64,000 nucleotides of DNA from assembly GCF_900169565.1 (NCBI RefSeq), contig NZ_LT828648.1, positions 496,001-560,000 of the forward strand, written 5' to 3'. This DNA is from Nitrospira japonica (GTDB lineage: Bacteria; Nitrospirota; Nitrospiria; Nitrospirales; Nitrospiraceae). This document shows positions 51,607-60,999 of this stretch, in pieces (within the stretch, counting starts at the first letter, position 1; the number at the start of each line of letters is the position of its first letter). A program made the position numbers and the translations under genes. The notes beneath the pieces are model-generated. The model was not told where the DNA came from, made no database searches, and saw only the letters and a list, made by a program, of their open reading frames with translations.

Positions 51607-51615
51607 TGCTATGAA
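51607..51615 (+). promoter_or_regulatory. Extended -10 upstream of the FNR-like gene
   Basis: TGC-TATGAA ends 8 nt before ATG 51624, again placing the transcription start at the start codon. No ribosome site is visible, so the mRNA would be leaderless. Confidence 0.4.
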
Positions 51616-51623
51616 TCGAATCC

Positions 51624-52328
51624 ATGGCGGAATTCACCCAGTGGGCCACGCTGCTGTCGGTCACCAATCTCACCCCGCATGTCCGGCAACTGGTGCTTCT
51701 TCCGAAGGAGCGCCCGCTCTCGTTCGCCCCCGGCCAATGGGTGTCGCTCAAGCTCCCCGTGGGTCCTAACCCACCGCTCAATCGAGCGTACTCGATGGCG
51801 GCGCCTGGTACGGCCTCAGGGGAGCTCACGCTGATATTGGATCGGGTCACCGACGGGTTGGGATCCGGCTATCTTTATGGGCTGAGTCCGGGCAATGCTA
51901 TCCAATTGTCGGGTCCATACGGCAACTTTACGCTCCCGAGCCAGCTCGATCGTGAACTCTTGTTTATCGGCCGCTTTACCGGCTTGGTTCCCATCCGGTG
52001 CATGCTGAAGCAGATGTACGCGCACCATCGAATGGACTCGGTCTTGCTGATCGCCGTCGCGCCGGACGAGGACGATCTCTTGTTTCATCACGAATTCTTG
52101 ACCTTGGCCATCCACCATCCAGGGTTCCGCTACCTGCCGCTAGTCGCGGCCGGCGGAGAGCAGCAGGCCGTGGATCTGGTCCTCTCCATGCTACGCCCCC
52201 TGATGAACGGAGGGCCCCAGATGCTGCCCATGCTGTGCGGAACAAAACAATTCGTGCGGCCGCTGCGAGCATATTTCGTCGAGTCAGGATATGAGCGGAA
52301 GGAGGTCAAGACTGAGACGTATGACTGA
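51624..52328 (+). CDS. Ferredoxin/flavodoxin-NADP reductase-like flavoprotein
   Basis: 234 residues with the FNR-family FAD domain (FAPGQWVSLKL, LNRAYSMAAP with the RxYS flavin motif, GPYGNFTLP) and a nucleotide-binding domain (FIGRFTGLVPIRCML, MLCGTKQFV). The usual GGTG turn of the NAD(P) domain is RFTG here, so pyridine-nucleotide binding may be altered. It is encoded about 90 bp from the convergent 2Fe-2S ferredoxin gene of the ISC locus and could reduce it; that link is inference. The mRNA may be leaderless. Confidence 0.8.
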   Translation: MAEFTQWATLLSVTNLTPHVRQLVLLPKERPLSFAPGQWVSLKLPVGPNPPLNRAYSMAAPGTASGELTLILDRVTDGLGSGYLYGLSPGNAIQLSGPYGNFTLPSQLDRELLFIGRFTGLVPIRCMLKQMYAHHRMDSVLLIAVAPDEDDLLFHHEFLTLAIHHPGFRYLPLVAAGGEQQAVDLVLSMLRPLMNGGPQMLPMLCGTKQFVRPLRAYFVESGYERKEVKTETYD

Positions 52329-52414
52329 ATGACCCGGCCAGGCATGACGCTAGCCGTCAGAAGCCGGGGCACTGCGTACGGTGGACTCGTATTTCAGCGG
52401 AAGCCTCCGATCTT

Positions 52415-52831
52415 TCAATGACCTTCCTTGACCAGATTCTTATTTACAGCGGGAATCTCCACCACGATATCCTTGGTCCCGTTGGGTACGCACTGGCAAC
52501 CAAGGCGGGATTGCAGCGTCGTCATCGGAGCTTCGTCGAGTTGGTCAAATTCATCGTCCGTGCCTTCGTTGCAACTCTCCAAACCTTGTTTAACGATCAC
52601 ATGGCAGGTGGAACAAGCGCACACCCCTCCGCAGACGTGCTCCAGCTCGATGCCATTTCCCATGGCAATATCCAGTAGGCTGCCCGGTAACCCCGTCATT
52701 CCATAGGGAATCTTGTTCGGGTCGACCTGCACCTTTGTGACCTCGCCGTTTGGGGCCACAAAGGTAACGGTATATGGGCGCGTCGGTAGATCGACGTCGC
52801 TTTTCTCAATATACGGATTCGTTCCTCCCAT
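52415..52831 (-). CDS. fdx: ISC-type 2Fe-2S ferredoxin
   Basis: 138 residues, adrenodoxin-type ferredoxin. Cluster ligands appear as CGGVCACSTC (C-x5-C-x2-C) and a distant Cys in RLGCQC. The segments IELEHVCGG and CHVIVKQG and the downstream EFDQLDEAP are typical of the ISC ferredoxin that supplies electrons for cluster assembly on IscU. A good AAAGGAAC ribosome site precedes the ATG. Its N-terminus has about 20 extra residues. It is divergent from iscR, so the two share the control region at 52.83-52.98 kb, unlike E. coli where fdx is inside the operon. Confidence 0.92.
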   Translation of the reverse strand: MGGTNPYIEKSDVDLPTRPYTVTFVAPNGEVTKVQVDPNKIPYGMTGLPGSLLDIAMGNGIELEHVCGGVCACSTCHVIVKQGLESCNEGTDDEFDQLDEAPMTTLQSRLGCQCVPNGTKDIVVEIPAVNKNLVKEGH

Positions 52832-52894
52832 TGACCTTGTTCCTTTCTTCGCGCTCGACCCAGCCGATCTACGTGGACTCGACTCTACCGCTGG

Positions 52895-52924
52895 TTGACA
52901 CTGTTGAAGAGCCCGTGCTATCGT
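52895..52924 (+). promoter_or_regulatory. Candidate isc operon promoter
   Basis: TTGACA (52895-52900) and TATCGT (52919-52924), spacer 18, upstream of the palindromes and iscR. A second possible -10, TATAGT at 52953-52958, lies inside one of the inverted repeats and would be directly blocked by a bound repressor. Confidence 0.4.
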
Positions 52925-52928
52925 TAAT

Positions 52929-52977
52929 CCGACCTATCTAGTCGGAGATCATTATAGTCTCCGATCAAACTGATCGG
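52929..52977. promoter_or_regulatory. Three overlapping inverted repeats, candidate IscR operators
   Basis: CCGAC-N7-GTCGG (52929-52945), TCGGAGA-N9-TCTCCGA (52942-52964) and CCGATCA-AAC-TGATCGG (52961-52977) follow one another just upstream of iscR. All share a CCGA/TCGG core. They are likely binding sites for the Rrf2-type regulator encoded 9 bp downstream, consistent with autoregulation of the isc operon. Confidence 0.55.
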
Positions 52978-52985
52978 CAATAGTC

Positions 52986-53456
52986 ATGTTGAAGATTTCG
53001 AAGAAAGCAGATTACGCGTTGATGGCCCTTCAGCACATTGCTTCGGTCCAGTTTGGCGATCTCACTCCCGGGCGCGTTGTCAACACAAAGGAGATCGCAG
53101 AGGAATATCATATCCCGCTGGAACTCCTCGCAAAGGTGCTGCAGACCCTGGCGAAGAACGGCATGATTGAAAGTCACAATGGTCCCAAGGGTGGCTATGT
53201 GCTGGGGCGAAATGCGAGCCAGATTACGATCGCGCAAATTCTTGAAAGCATTGAAGGTCCGTTGGGTATCACCGATTGCTCCCATGAAAAAGACGGTGAT
53301 GTGTGCTTGCAGCGGGAGCACTGCAATATCCGGACACCATTATTGAAGGTGCAGGACAGTATTTATCAATTGTTGAACAGCATGACCCTCCAGGACATGC
53401 TGGGCGGCACACCGCTCATTACTATTCAGTCATCCACGGCGCAAGGAGTTGAATGA
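52986..53456 (+). CDS. iscR: Rrf2-family iron-sulfur regulator IscR
   Basis: 156 residues. Winged-helix N-terminus ([55 protein letters not shown]) and three clustered Cys (98, 107, 113) for a 2Fe-2S cluster, as in IscR. Spacing is wider than in E. coli IscR (92, 98, 104). It is the first gene of the isc operon and probably senses Fe-S status to repress it. Its stop overlaps the iscS start. Palindromes just upstream suggest autoregulation. Confidence 0.93.
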   Translation: MLKISKKADYALMALQHIASVQFGDLTPGRVVNTKEIAEEYHIPLELLAKVLQTLAKNGMIESHNGPKGGYVLGRNASQITIAQILESIEGPLGITDCSHEKDGDVCLQREHCNIRTPLLKVQDSIYQLLNSMTLQDMLGGTPLITIQSSTAQGVE

Positions 53457-54673
53457 TGAAGCTTCCAATTTTCCTCGATAACCACAGCACCTCCCCGATG
53501 GATCCCCGTGTATTGGAAACCATGCTCCCGTATTTCACCGAAAAATTCGGCAATGCCGCGAGCCGCAACCATGCCTTCGGATGGGCTGCCGAAGAGGCCA
53601 TCGACACCGCTCGGAAGCAGATCGCCAAGCTGATCAATGCCGACGCCAAGGAAATCGTCTTTACGAGCGGCGCCACCGAATCCGATAATTTGGCGATCAA
53701 GGGCGTGCTCGAGATGTACAAGGAAAAGGGCTCGCACATCATTACCGCGGTGACCGAACACCGTGCCGTGCTCGATACCGTCAAGACGCTGGAAGCAAAG
53801 GGTTTGGCCACCGTGACGCTGTTGCAGGTCGACAAGCAGGGCATGGTCAACCCAGAGGACGTGCGCAATGCCATCACCGACAAGACCGTTTTGATCTCGG
53901 TCATGCTGGCCAACAACGAAATCGGCTCGATCAACCCGATCAAGCAGATCGGAAAAATCGCAAAAGAAAAGGGCGTCCTGTTCCACTGCGATGCGACGCA
54001 AGGCGTTGGGAAAATTCCGGTGGACGTCCAGGACATGGGCATCGACCTTATGTCTTTTTCGGCCCACAAGATTTACGGCCCCAAAGGCATTGGAGCCCTC
54101 TATGTACGCAAGAAAAACCCGCGGGTGAGAATCGCCGCCCAGATGGACGGCGGCGGGCATGAGCGGGGTATGCGCTCCGGAACGCTGGCCGTGCCGTTGA
54201 TCGTGGGATTCGGCAAAGCCTGCGAAATTTGCGGACAGGAAATGGCGGCGGAGAGCGTACGGTTGACCAAGATGCGGGACCGTCTCCAAAGCGCCATCAT
54301 GGGAGCTTTGGAAGAAACCTACCTCAACGGCCACCCGACCAATCGGCTGCCCGGAAACTTGAACATCTCTTTCGCCTACGTCGAGGGAGAATCGTTGTTG
54401 ATGGGCATGAAGGACATCGCGCTGTCGTCGGGCTCCGCCTGTACGTCGGCCACCCTGGAACCGTCCTACGTGTTGCGGGCGCTCGGGGTCGGGACCGAAC
54501 TGGCCCACTCGTCGATCAGATTCGGGCTGGGCCGGTTCAACACCGACGAAGAGATTGACTATACGATTAAGAAGGTTATTGAGGTAGTAACCAAGCTGCG
54601 AGAGATGTCCCCGCTCTATGAAATGGCCAAAGACGGCGTCGACTTGAAAACGGTTCAATGGGCAGCTCACTAA
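53453..54673 (+). CDS. iscS: Cysteine desulfurase IscS
   Basis: PLP enzyme, 406 residues, removing sulfur from cysteine as a persulfide for cluster assembly. [13 protein letters not shown] at the N-terminus, [17 protein letters not shown]-binding Lys in [11 protein letters not shown], and the mobile-loop catalytic Cys in [21 protein letters not shown] identify group I (IscS/NifS). It overlaps the iscR stop (ATGATGA) and precedes iscU by about 50 bp. Confidence 0.97.
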   Translation: MMKLPIFLDNHSTSPMDPRVLETMLPYFTEKFGNAASRNHAFGWAAEEAIDTARKQIAKLINADAKEIVFTSGATESDNLAIKGVLEMYKEKGSHIITAVTEHRAVLDTVKTLEAKGLATVTLLQVDKQGMVNPEDVRNAITDKTVLISVMLANNEIGSINPIKQIGKIAKEKGVLFHCDATQGVGKIPVDVQDMGIDLMSFSAHKIYGPKGIGALYVRKKNPRVRIAAQMDGGGHERGMRSGTLAVPLIVGFGKACEICGQEMAAESVRLTKMRDRLQSAIMGALEETYLNGHPTNRLPGNLNISFAYVEGESLLMGMKDIALSSGSACTSATLEPSYVLRALGVGTELAHSSIRFGLGRFNTDEEIDYTIKKVIEVVTKLREMSPLYEMAKDGVDLKTVQWAAH

Positions 54674-54721
54674 TGAACATTCTTAAACCGGAACGTTGAA
54701 TCATCTTCACGGAGGCGAATC

Positions 54722-55105
54722 ATGGCATACAGCGATAAAGTAGTGGATCATTTCAATAATCCCAGGAACATGGGATCTTTCAAGAAGGACGAGGACGGCG
54801 TCGGCACCGGCATGGTCGGAGCGCCGGAGTGCGGCGACGTCATGAAGCTCCAAATCAAAGTGCAGAACGATACGATCGTCGATGCCAAGTTCAAGACGTT
54901 CGGCTGCGGCTCCGCCATCGCCAGCTCGAGCCTGGCCACCGAATGGTTGAAGGGGAAGACGCTCGAAGAAGCGCAAAAGATCAAGAACACAGACATCGTG
55001 CAGGAACTCAACCTTCCGCCCGTCAAAATCCATTGTTCCGTCCTGGCGGAAGACGCGATCAAAGCGGCCTTGGCCGACTATCACAAGAAGTCGGACGCCA
55101 AGTAA
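54722..55105 (+). CDS. iscU: Iron-sulfur cluster scaffold IscU
   Basis: 127 residues. The three cluster Cys are in APECGDVMKLQ, FGCGSAIASSS and IHCSVLAEDA, with the regulatory Asp after the first. The HscA-recognition motif LPPVK precedes the last Cys, so this IscU should be a client of the HscA/HscB pair encoded downstream. A GGAGGCG ribosome site is good. Confidence 0.97.
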   Translation: MAYSDKVVDHFNNPRNMGSFKKDEDGVGTGMVGAPECGDVMKLQIKVQNDTIVDAKFKTFGCGSAIASSSLATEWLKGKTLEEAQKIKNTDIVQELNLPPVKIHCSVLAEDAIKAALADYHKKSDAK

Positions 55106-55132
55106 GCCGGCGCGAGAAAGGGGACCTTCATC

Positions 55133-55486
55133 ATGGATCAGGACACGGCAACCCAGACTCCGGTCATTACCCTGACCGAGGCCGCCTTGAAAGAGGTCAA
55201 GCGGCTGATCAATGTCCAAGGCCTCACGGAAGGCGGCCTGCGCCTGGGAGTGAAAGGCGGTGGCTGCTCAGGCCTGAGTTACACGATCAATTTCGACGAA
55301 AAGATCGGGCAATACGACCAGGTCTATGATTTCGACGGGGTCAAGGTCATCGTCGACGCGAAGAGCGCCATTTATCTTCAGGGCACCCAGCTTGACTACC
55401 AGAAGGATCTGATGGGCGGCTCGTTTAAGTTCGTCAATCCGAACGCCAACAAGACGTGCGGCTGCGGAGAGTCTTTTTCGGCCTAA
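55133..55486 (+). CDS. iscA: A-type iron-sulfur carrier IscA
   Basis: 117 residues of the HesB/IscA/ErpA family. The conserved Cys triad is seen in GGGCSGLSY and the C-terminal CGCGESF. It carries Fe-S clusters or iron to apoproteins. The position after iscU and before hscB matches the E. coli order. It might equally be called ErpA-like by sequence. A perfect intrinsic terminator follows its stop by about 35 bp. Confidence 0.95.
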   Translation: MDQDTATQTPVITLTEAALKEVKRLINVQGLTEGGLRLGVKGGGCSGLSYTINFDEKIGQYDQVYDFDGVKVIVDAKSAIYLQGTQLDYQKDLMGGSFKFVNPNANKTCGCGESFSA

Positions 55487-55520
55487 GGCCGCCGTTGCGA
55501 GATCAATAGCCGTAGGGAGC

Positions 55521-55549
55521 GGGCATGGCGAGACGCCATGCCCGTTTTT
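55521..55549 (+). terminator. Intrinsic terminator inside the isc operon, between iscA and hscB
   Basis: GGGCATGGCG-AGA-CGCCATGCCC followed by GTTTTT: a perfect 10-bp GC-rich stem, 3-nt loop and T-tract on the plus strand. It lies after iscRSUA and before hscB, so it should lower expression of the chaperone part (hscBA, iscX) compared with iscRSUA, or require a second promoter. Confidence 0.85.
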
Positions 55550-55595
55550 GCTCATGGTTCCACATACTCACCCTTCCGGCAGACGCGAACTGCAG

Positions 55596-56267
55596 ATGGC
55601 CCGCAGCATGTGCTGGCACTGCCAATCGGAAGTGTCCGGGGAATATTTCTGCGAACGTTGCGTCAAAGTGCAACCGGTATCCAAGGACGCCGACTATTTC
55701 ACGTGCATGGGTTTTCCCCGGCGGCTGAACCTCGACGTGCAGAAGCTCGAAGCCGCGTTCTACGAACTCAGCCGGGCGTTTCACCCGGACTTCTATCAAA
55801 CGAAGAGCGAGACAGAACAGGCGATCAGTCTCGACAACGCCGCCACGCTGAACACAGCGTATCGGACGCTCCGCGATCCGATTCAGCGCGCGGAATATCT
55901 GCTGTCCCTGGAGGCGGGATCCGTGAAGGACATCCGAACCTCTCCTCCCGCCGATCTCTTCGAGGAGATCCTGGAGTTGCAGGACACGCTCGACGAATAT
56001 CGGGCCGCAGACCGCGCGTCTGAAGCCGCGCAACGACTTCGCCCTATCCTTCAGTCCGAACAACACAAGCTGGAAGAACGGTCGAAGGCCGTCGAATCCC
56101 AACTTCGCAAATTATTTACGCAATGGGACCAATTGCAAGATCGCGGCGAGGCGACCAGCGAGTCCCGGAGCGAACGGGAGCGGCTGCTGAAGGAGATGCG
56201 AGACCTGCTGTCGCACCGCACCTACATCGGCAACATCGTTCGCGACCTCGTCGCCACCATCGAGTAG
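55596..56267 (+). CDS. hscB: Fe-S cluster co-chaperone HscB with N-terminal zinc-binding motif
   Basis: J-protein that brings IscU to HscA. 223 residues from ATG 55596; TTG/ATG codons at 55548-55554 are in frame but lie in or at the terminator. The N-terminus carries CWHC...CERC, a zinc-binding four-Cys motif like that of eukaryotic HSC20 and absent in E. coli HscB. The J domain follows (YFTCMGFPRRLNLD, AFHPDF with the HPD signature, LNTAYRTLRDPIQRAEYLL) and then the C-terminal helical IscU-binding domain. No strong ribosome site was found. Confidence 0.92.
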   Translation: MARSMCWHCQSEVSGEYFCERCVKVQPVSKDADYFTCMGFPRRLNLDVQKLEAAFYELSRAFHPDFYQTKSETEQAISLDNAATLNTAYRTLRDPIQRAEYLLSLEAGSVKDIRTSPPADLFEEILELQDTLDEYRAADRASEAAQRLRPILQSEQHKLEERSKAVESQLRKLFTQWDQLQDRGEATSESRSERERLLKEMRDLLSHRTYIGNIVRDLVATIE

Positions 56268-56298
56268 CGAACGGCATTCACCACGATACCTTCAACCC

Positions 56299-58119
<1,821 letters not shown>

Positions 58120-58184
58120 ATCGGGATCCGCGACGGCCACGGCACGTTTCTGCAGGGGCGCCCGAACGACTGGAGGAAGACTCG

Positions 58185-58397
58185 ATGGACCTACGATGGC
58201 AGGATACGGAGGATATCGCGATTCGGCTGGTGGAAGAGCACCCCGACACGGATCCCCTCACCGTCCGCTTCACCGATATGCACGCCTGGATCGTCGCTCT
58301 GCCGGACTTCAAAGACGATCCCAAGAAATCGAACGAGAAGATTCTCGAAACGATTCAGATGGCTTGGCACGAAGAATTCAAAGATTCACAGGCCTGA
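58185..58397 (+). CDS. iscX: Iron-sulfur assembly protein IscX
   Basis: 70 residues, a small acidic winged-helix-like protein. MDLRWQDTEDIAIRLVEEHP and VRFTDMHAWIVALPDF then SNEKILETIQMAW match IscX closely. It binds IscS and iron, modulating sulfur transfer. A GGAGGAAG ribosome site precedes the ATG. It is the last gene of the isc operon and converges on the PBP1A gene. Confidence 0.95.
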   Translation: MDLRWQDTEDIAIRLVEEHPDTDPLTVRFTDMHAWIVALPDFKDDPKKSNEKILETIQMAWHEEFKDSQA

Positions 58398-58417
58398 GAC
58401 GCGTCGGTCCGCCTGCC

Positions 58418-60811
58418 TCACTGACTTCCTTCCGCCATCTGGTCCAACTTGTAAAAATCCGTCGGATCCAACCGCCGCTGGGCCGCCTGCGTCGGCTCGC
58501 TGCCTTTCGTAAATATTTCCACGTTGCCGGGCTGATCCTCCGGGTCGTTGTTCAACAGGCCCGTCGAAGGGTCGACTTTGACGAACGTGATGCCTTCCGG
58601 GATGACGAACGGCACCACCGGCACCTGCTTCAGCGCCGTCTTCATGAAATTGATCCAGATCGGCAGCGCCGCATGAGCGCCGGATTCCGTTTCACCCAGG
58701 GAACGGCGGTCGTCGAAGCCCACGAAGACGCCTGTAACCAGATTGGGCGTGCCGCCGATGAACCAGGCGTTGATGAAATCGTTGGTCGTGCCGGTCTTTC
58801 CCGCCACCGGGCGTCCCAACACCTTGGCCGCCTGCCCGGTCCCCTTCTGCACGACGTCCTCCATCATGTTGGTGATCAGGTAGGACGTTTCCTTTGAAAT
58901 GACTTCCTGGCTTTCGGGCTCCGCGAGCTCGAGCACCTTCTCCTGATTATCCTTCACGAAGAAGATCGCATAGGGTTCGGCGCGATTGCCTTGATTGAGA
59001 AACACCCCGTACGCCGAGGTCAATTCCATCAGACCCACCGAGGAAGATCCAAGGGCCAGAGACAAGTCGGCCGCCAATGGGCTGGAGATCCCGACCTGTT
59101 TGGAAAACTCGATGACGTTCTTGACGCCGACTTTCTCCAACAAGCGGACGGTCGCCAGATTGTGCGACTGCGCCAACGCGTCGCGCAGGCTCACCATGCC
59201 GTGGAATCTCTTGCCGTAGTTCTCCGGCTTCCACGTCTTCTCCTCTTCCACTTGCTCGTACACGACGGGCGCATCCAGCACCACGGAGGCGGGACTCATG
59301 CCCTGATCGAGGGCCGCCGCGTAGATGAGCGGCTTGAAGGCGGACCCGGGCTGCCGGTGCGCCTGCACCGCACGATTGTATTCGCTGCGATTGAAGTCGA
59401 ATCCCCCGACCATGGCCCGAATGGCGCCCTTGCCGGGCTCCATTGCGACCAGCGCCCCTTCGACAAGCGGAGTTTGCTCCAACTGCACAAGCACGGCGTC
59501 CTTTTCGATTTTTTTGACGGCGACCTCGACCACGTCGCCCGGCTTGAGAATCTGCTTCGGATTGGGATTGACGACGAAGTCTTTGGTCACATCCGGCCCC
59601 GTCAGCCTCCGCTTGGCCCAGGCCATGTCGTCGAACGCCAACCGGGCCTGGGTGTCTCCGATCTGGACGAAGTAGAAATCCTTGCCGGGTTTGACGACCA
59701 CGGCCTCCAGATAGTCTCCCGCTTTCAGCGGCTGAGACAATGCGCCCACGGCCGCGGCCGGAGGCGCGGAAGACACATCCACCGTCCGAACGGGCCCGCG
59801 CCAGCCCTGCCGCTTGTCGATCTCGCGCAATCCCGCGGCAAAAGCGGCCTCCGCCGCCTGCTGCATCTCGAGATTCAGGGTCGTCATGACCTTGAGTCCG
59901 CCCTTGTAGACCATGGCTTCCCCGTACTTTGCGATCAACATCTGGCGGACATACTCGACAAAATACGGCGCAATCTGCTCGCTGCCGGGCCGTCGAAAGT
60001 TCAGCTGTTCCGCTGCAGATCTTTCGCGTTCCGCGGAAGTCAGAAATCCGGCCTCTTCCATACGGAACAACACGTGCTCCTGGCGCTTTTTGGCTCGCTC
60101 GAAGTTCTTGAACGGAGAAAAATGATTCGGAGACTTGGGAAGACCCGCGAGAAACGCGGCTTCCGCCACCGTCAGCGCGGACAAATCCTTGCCGAAGTAC
60201 GACTGAGCCGCGGAGGCCACTCCGTAGGCGCCCTGGCCGAAATAGATTTGATTGAGATAGAGTTCGAGGATCTGTTCCTTGGACGACACGAGCTCCATCT
60301 TATACGCCACCACGAGTTCCCGTACTTTTCGATCGAACGTCCGTTCGGAGGAGAGAAAGAGCGAACGGGCCAGCTGCTGCGTGATCGTGCTGGCGCCTTC
60401 AACTTTTCCCCCGCGGCGCACATTCGTCCAGGCCGCCCGTAGAATGCCGATGTAGTCCAACCCCGGATGTTCGAAAAACCGGACGTCCTCGACCGCGATG
60501 ACGGCCCGCCGGAGATGCTCCGGGATGGCCGAGAGCGGGGTCAATATCCGGCGTTCGATGAAGAATTGCCCGATCAGCTGGCGGTCGGACGAATACACCT
60601 GCGTGACGAGGCTCGGCTGATAGTTCTGCAGCTGATTCAGGTCCGGCAGGTCCTGGGAGTACTGCCAGAGCAAACCTGCAACGGCAAGCACCCCCGCCAA
60701 CCCCAGCCCAAGTGCACTCAGCAAGGCGATTTGCCACCAGCGCCAAGGGCGCCTCGGCGGAGGGCGACGAGGAGTATCCGAGAGTTGAACTGGCCGATCG
60801 ATCGTTGACAT
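58418..60811 (-). CDS. mrcA: Class A penicillin-binding protein (PBP1A family)
   Basis: Bifunctional peptidoglycan synthase, 797 residues. A short cytoplasmic part and one membrane helix (about 25-48) precede the GT51 glycosyltransferase domain (AVEDVRFFEHPGLD with the catalytic Glu; GASTITQQLARSLFL; KEQILELYLNQIYFGQGAYG). An OB-like linker (about 380-450) follows, then the transpeptidase with SAFK (nucleophile Ser), SHN and KTGTT. It is divergent from bipA with a 190-bp shared control region. Confidence 0.95.
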   Translation of the reverse strand: MSTIDRPVQLSDTPRRPPPRRPWRWWQIALLSALGLGLAGVLAVAGLLWQYSQDLPDLNQLQNYQPSLVTQVYSSDRQLIGQFFIERRILTPLSAIPEHLRRAVIAVEDVRFFEHPGLDYIGILRAAWTNVRRGGKVEGASTITQQLARSLFLSSERTFDRKVRELVVAYKMELVSSKEQILELYLNQIYFGQGAYGVASAAQSYFGKDLSALTVAEAAFLAGLPKSPNHFSPFKNFERAKKRQEHVLFRMEEAGFLTSAERERSAAEQLNFRRPGSEQIAPYFVEYVRQMLIAKYGEAMVYKGGLKVMTTLNLEMQQAAEAAFAAGLREIDKRQGWRGPVRTVDVSSAPPAAAVGALSQPLKAGDYLEAVVVKPGKDFYFVQIGDTQARLAFDDMAWAKRRLTGPDVTKDFVVNPNPKQILKPGDVVEVAVKKIEKDAVLVQLEQTPLVEGALVAMEPGKGAIRAMVGGFDFNRSEYNRAVQAHRQPGSAFKPLIYAAALDQGMSPASVVLDAPVVYEQVEEEKTWKPENYGKRFHGMVSLRDALAQSHNLATVRLLEKVGVKNVIEFSKQVGISSPLAADLSLALGSSSVGLMELTSAYGVFLNQGNRAEPYAIFFVKDNQEKVLELAEPESQEVISKETSYLITNMMEDVVQKGTGQAAKVLGRPVAGKTGTTNDFINAWFIGGTPNLVTGVFVGFDDRRSLGETESGAHAALPIWINFMKTALKQVPVVPFVIPEGITFVKVDPSTGLLNNDPEDQPGNVEIFTKGSEPTQAAQRRLDPTDFYKLDQMAEGSQ

Positions 60812-60913
60812 TGGATTGATGCCCTGTCGGGCTCGGTCATCGGTAGGAATTCGTGGAGTTCACCATACCCCGGGAGGTCCGAAAACTCAAGCAAACCGCC
60901 GTCTCGGTTCCGC

Positions 60914-60943
60914 TTGTTCCCTTGCGTGACCTTCGGGTATACT
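60914..60943 (+). promoter_or_regulatory. Candidate bipA promoter
   Basis: TTGTTC (60914-60919), spacer 18, TATACT (60938-60943). Transcription would begin near 60950, exactly where a terminator-like hairpin starts. Confidence 0.45.
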
Positions 60944-60950
60944 GCTGTGC

Positions 60951-60978
60951 GACGCCCGACAGGGGGCGTCTTTTTTTT
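60951..60978 (+). terminator. Terminator-like hairpin in the bipA leader
   Basis: GACGCCC-GACAGG-GGGCGTC followed by eight T: a 7-bp stem plus T-tract on the plus strand, ending 21 nt before the bipA start codon. It could stop read-through, act as an attenuator, or cap the 5' end of the bipA mRNA. Confidence 0.6.
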
Positions 60979-60999
60979 CGCCGGACGAACAGACAAACT

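Noticed and set aside
51624-52328. A missing NADP-binding domain in the FNR-like protein
   Set aside because: On closer look the domain is present; only the GGTG turn is changed to RFTG, so this is kept as a note in the feature and not as a finding.
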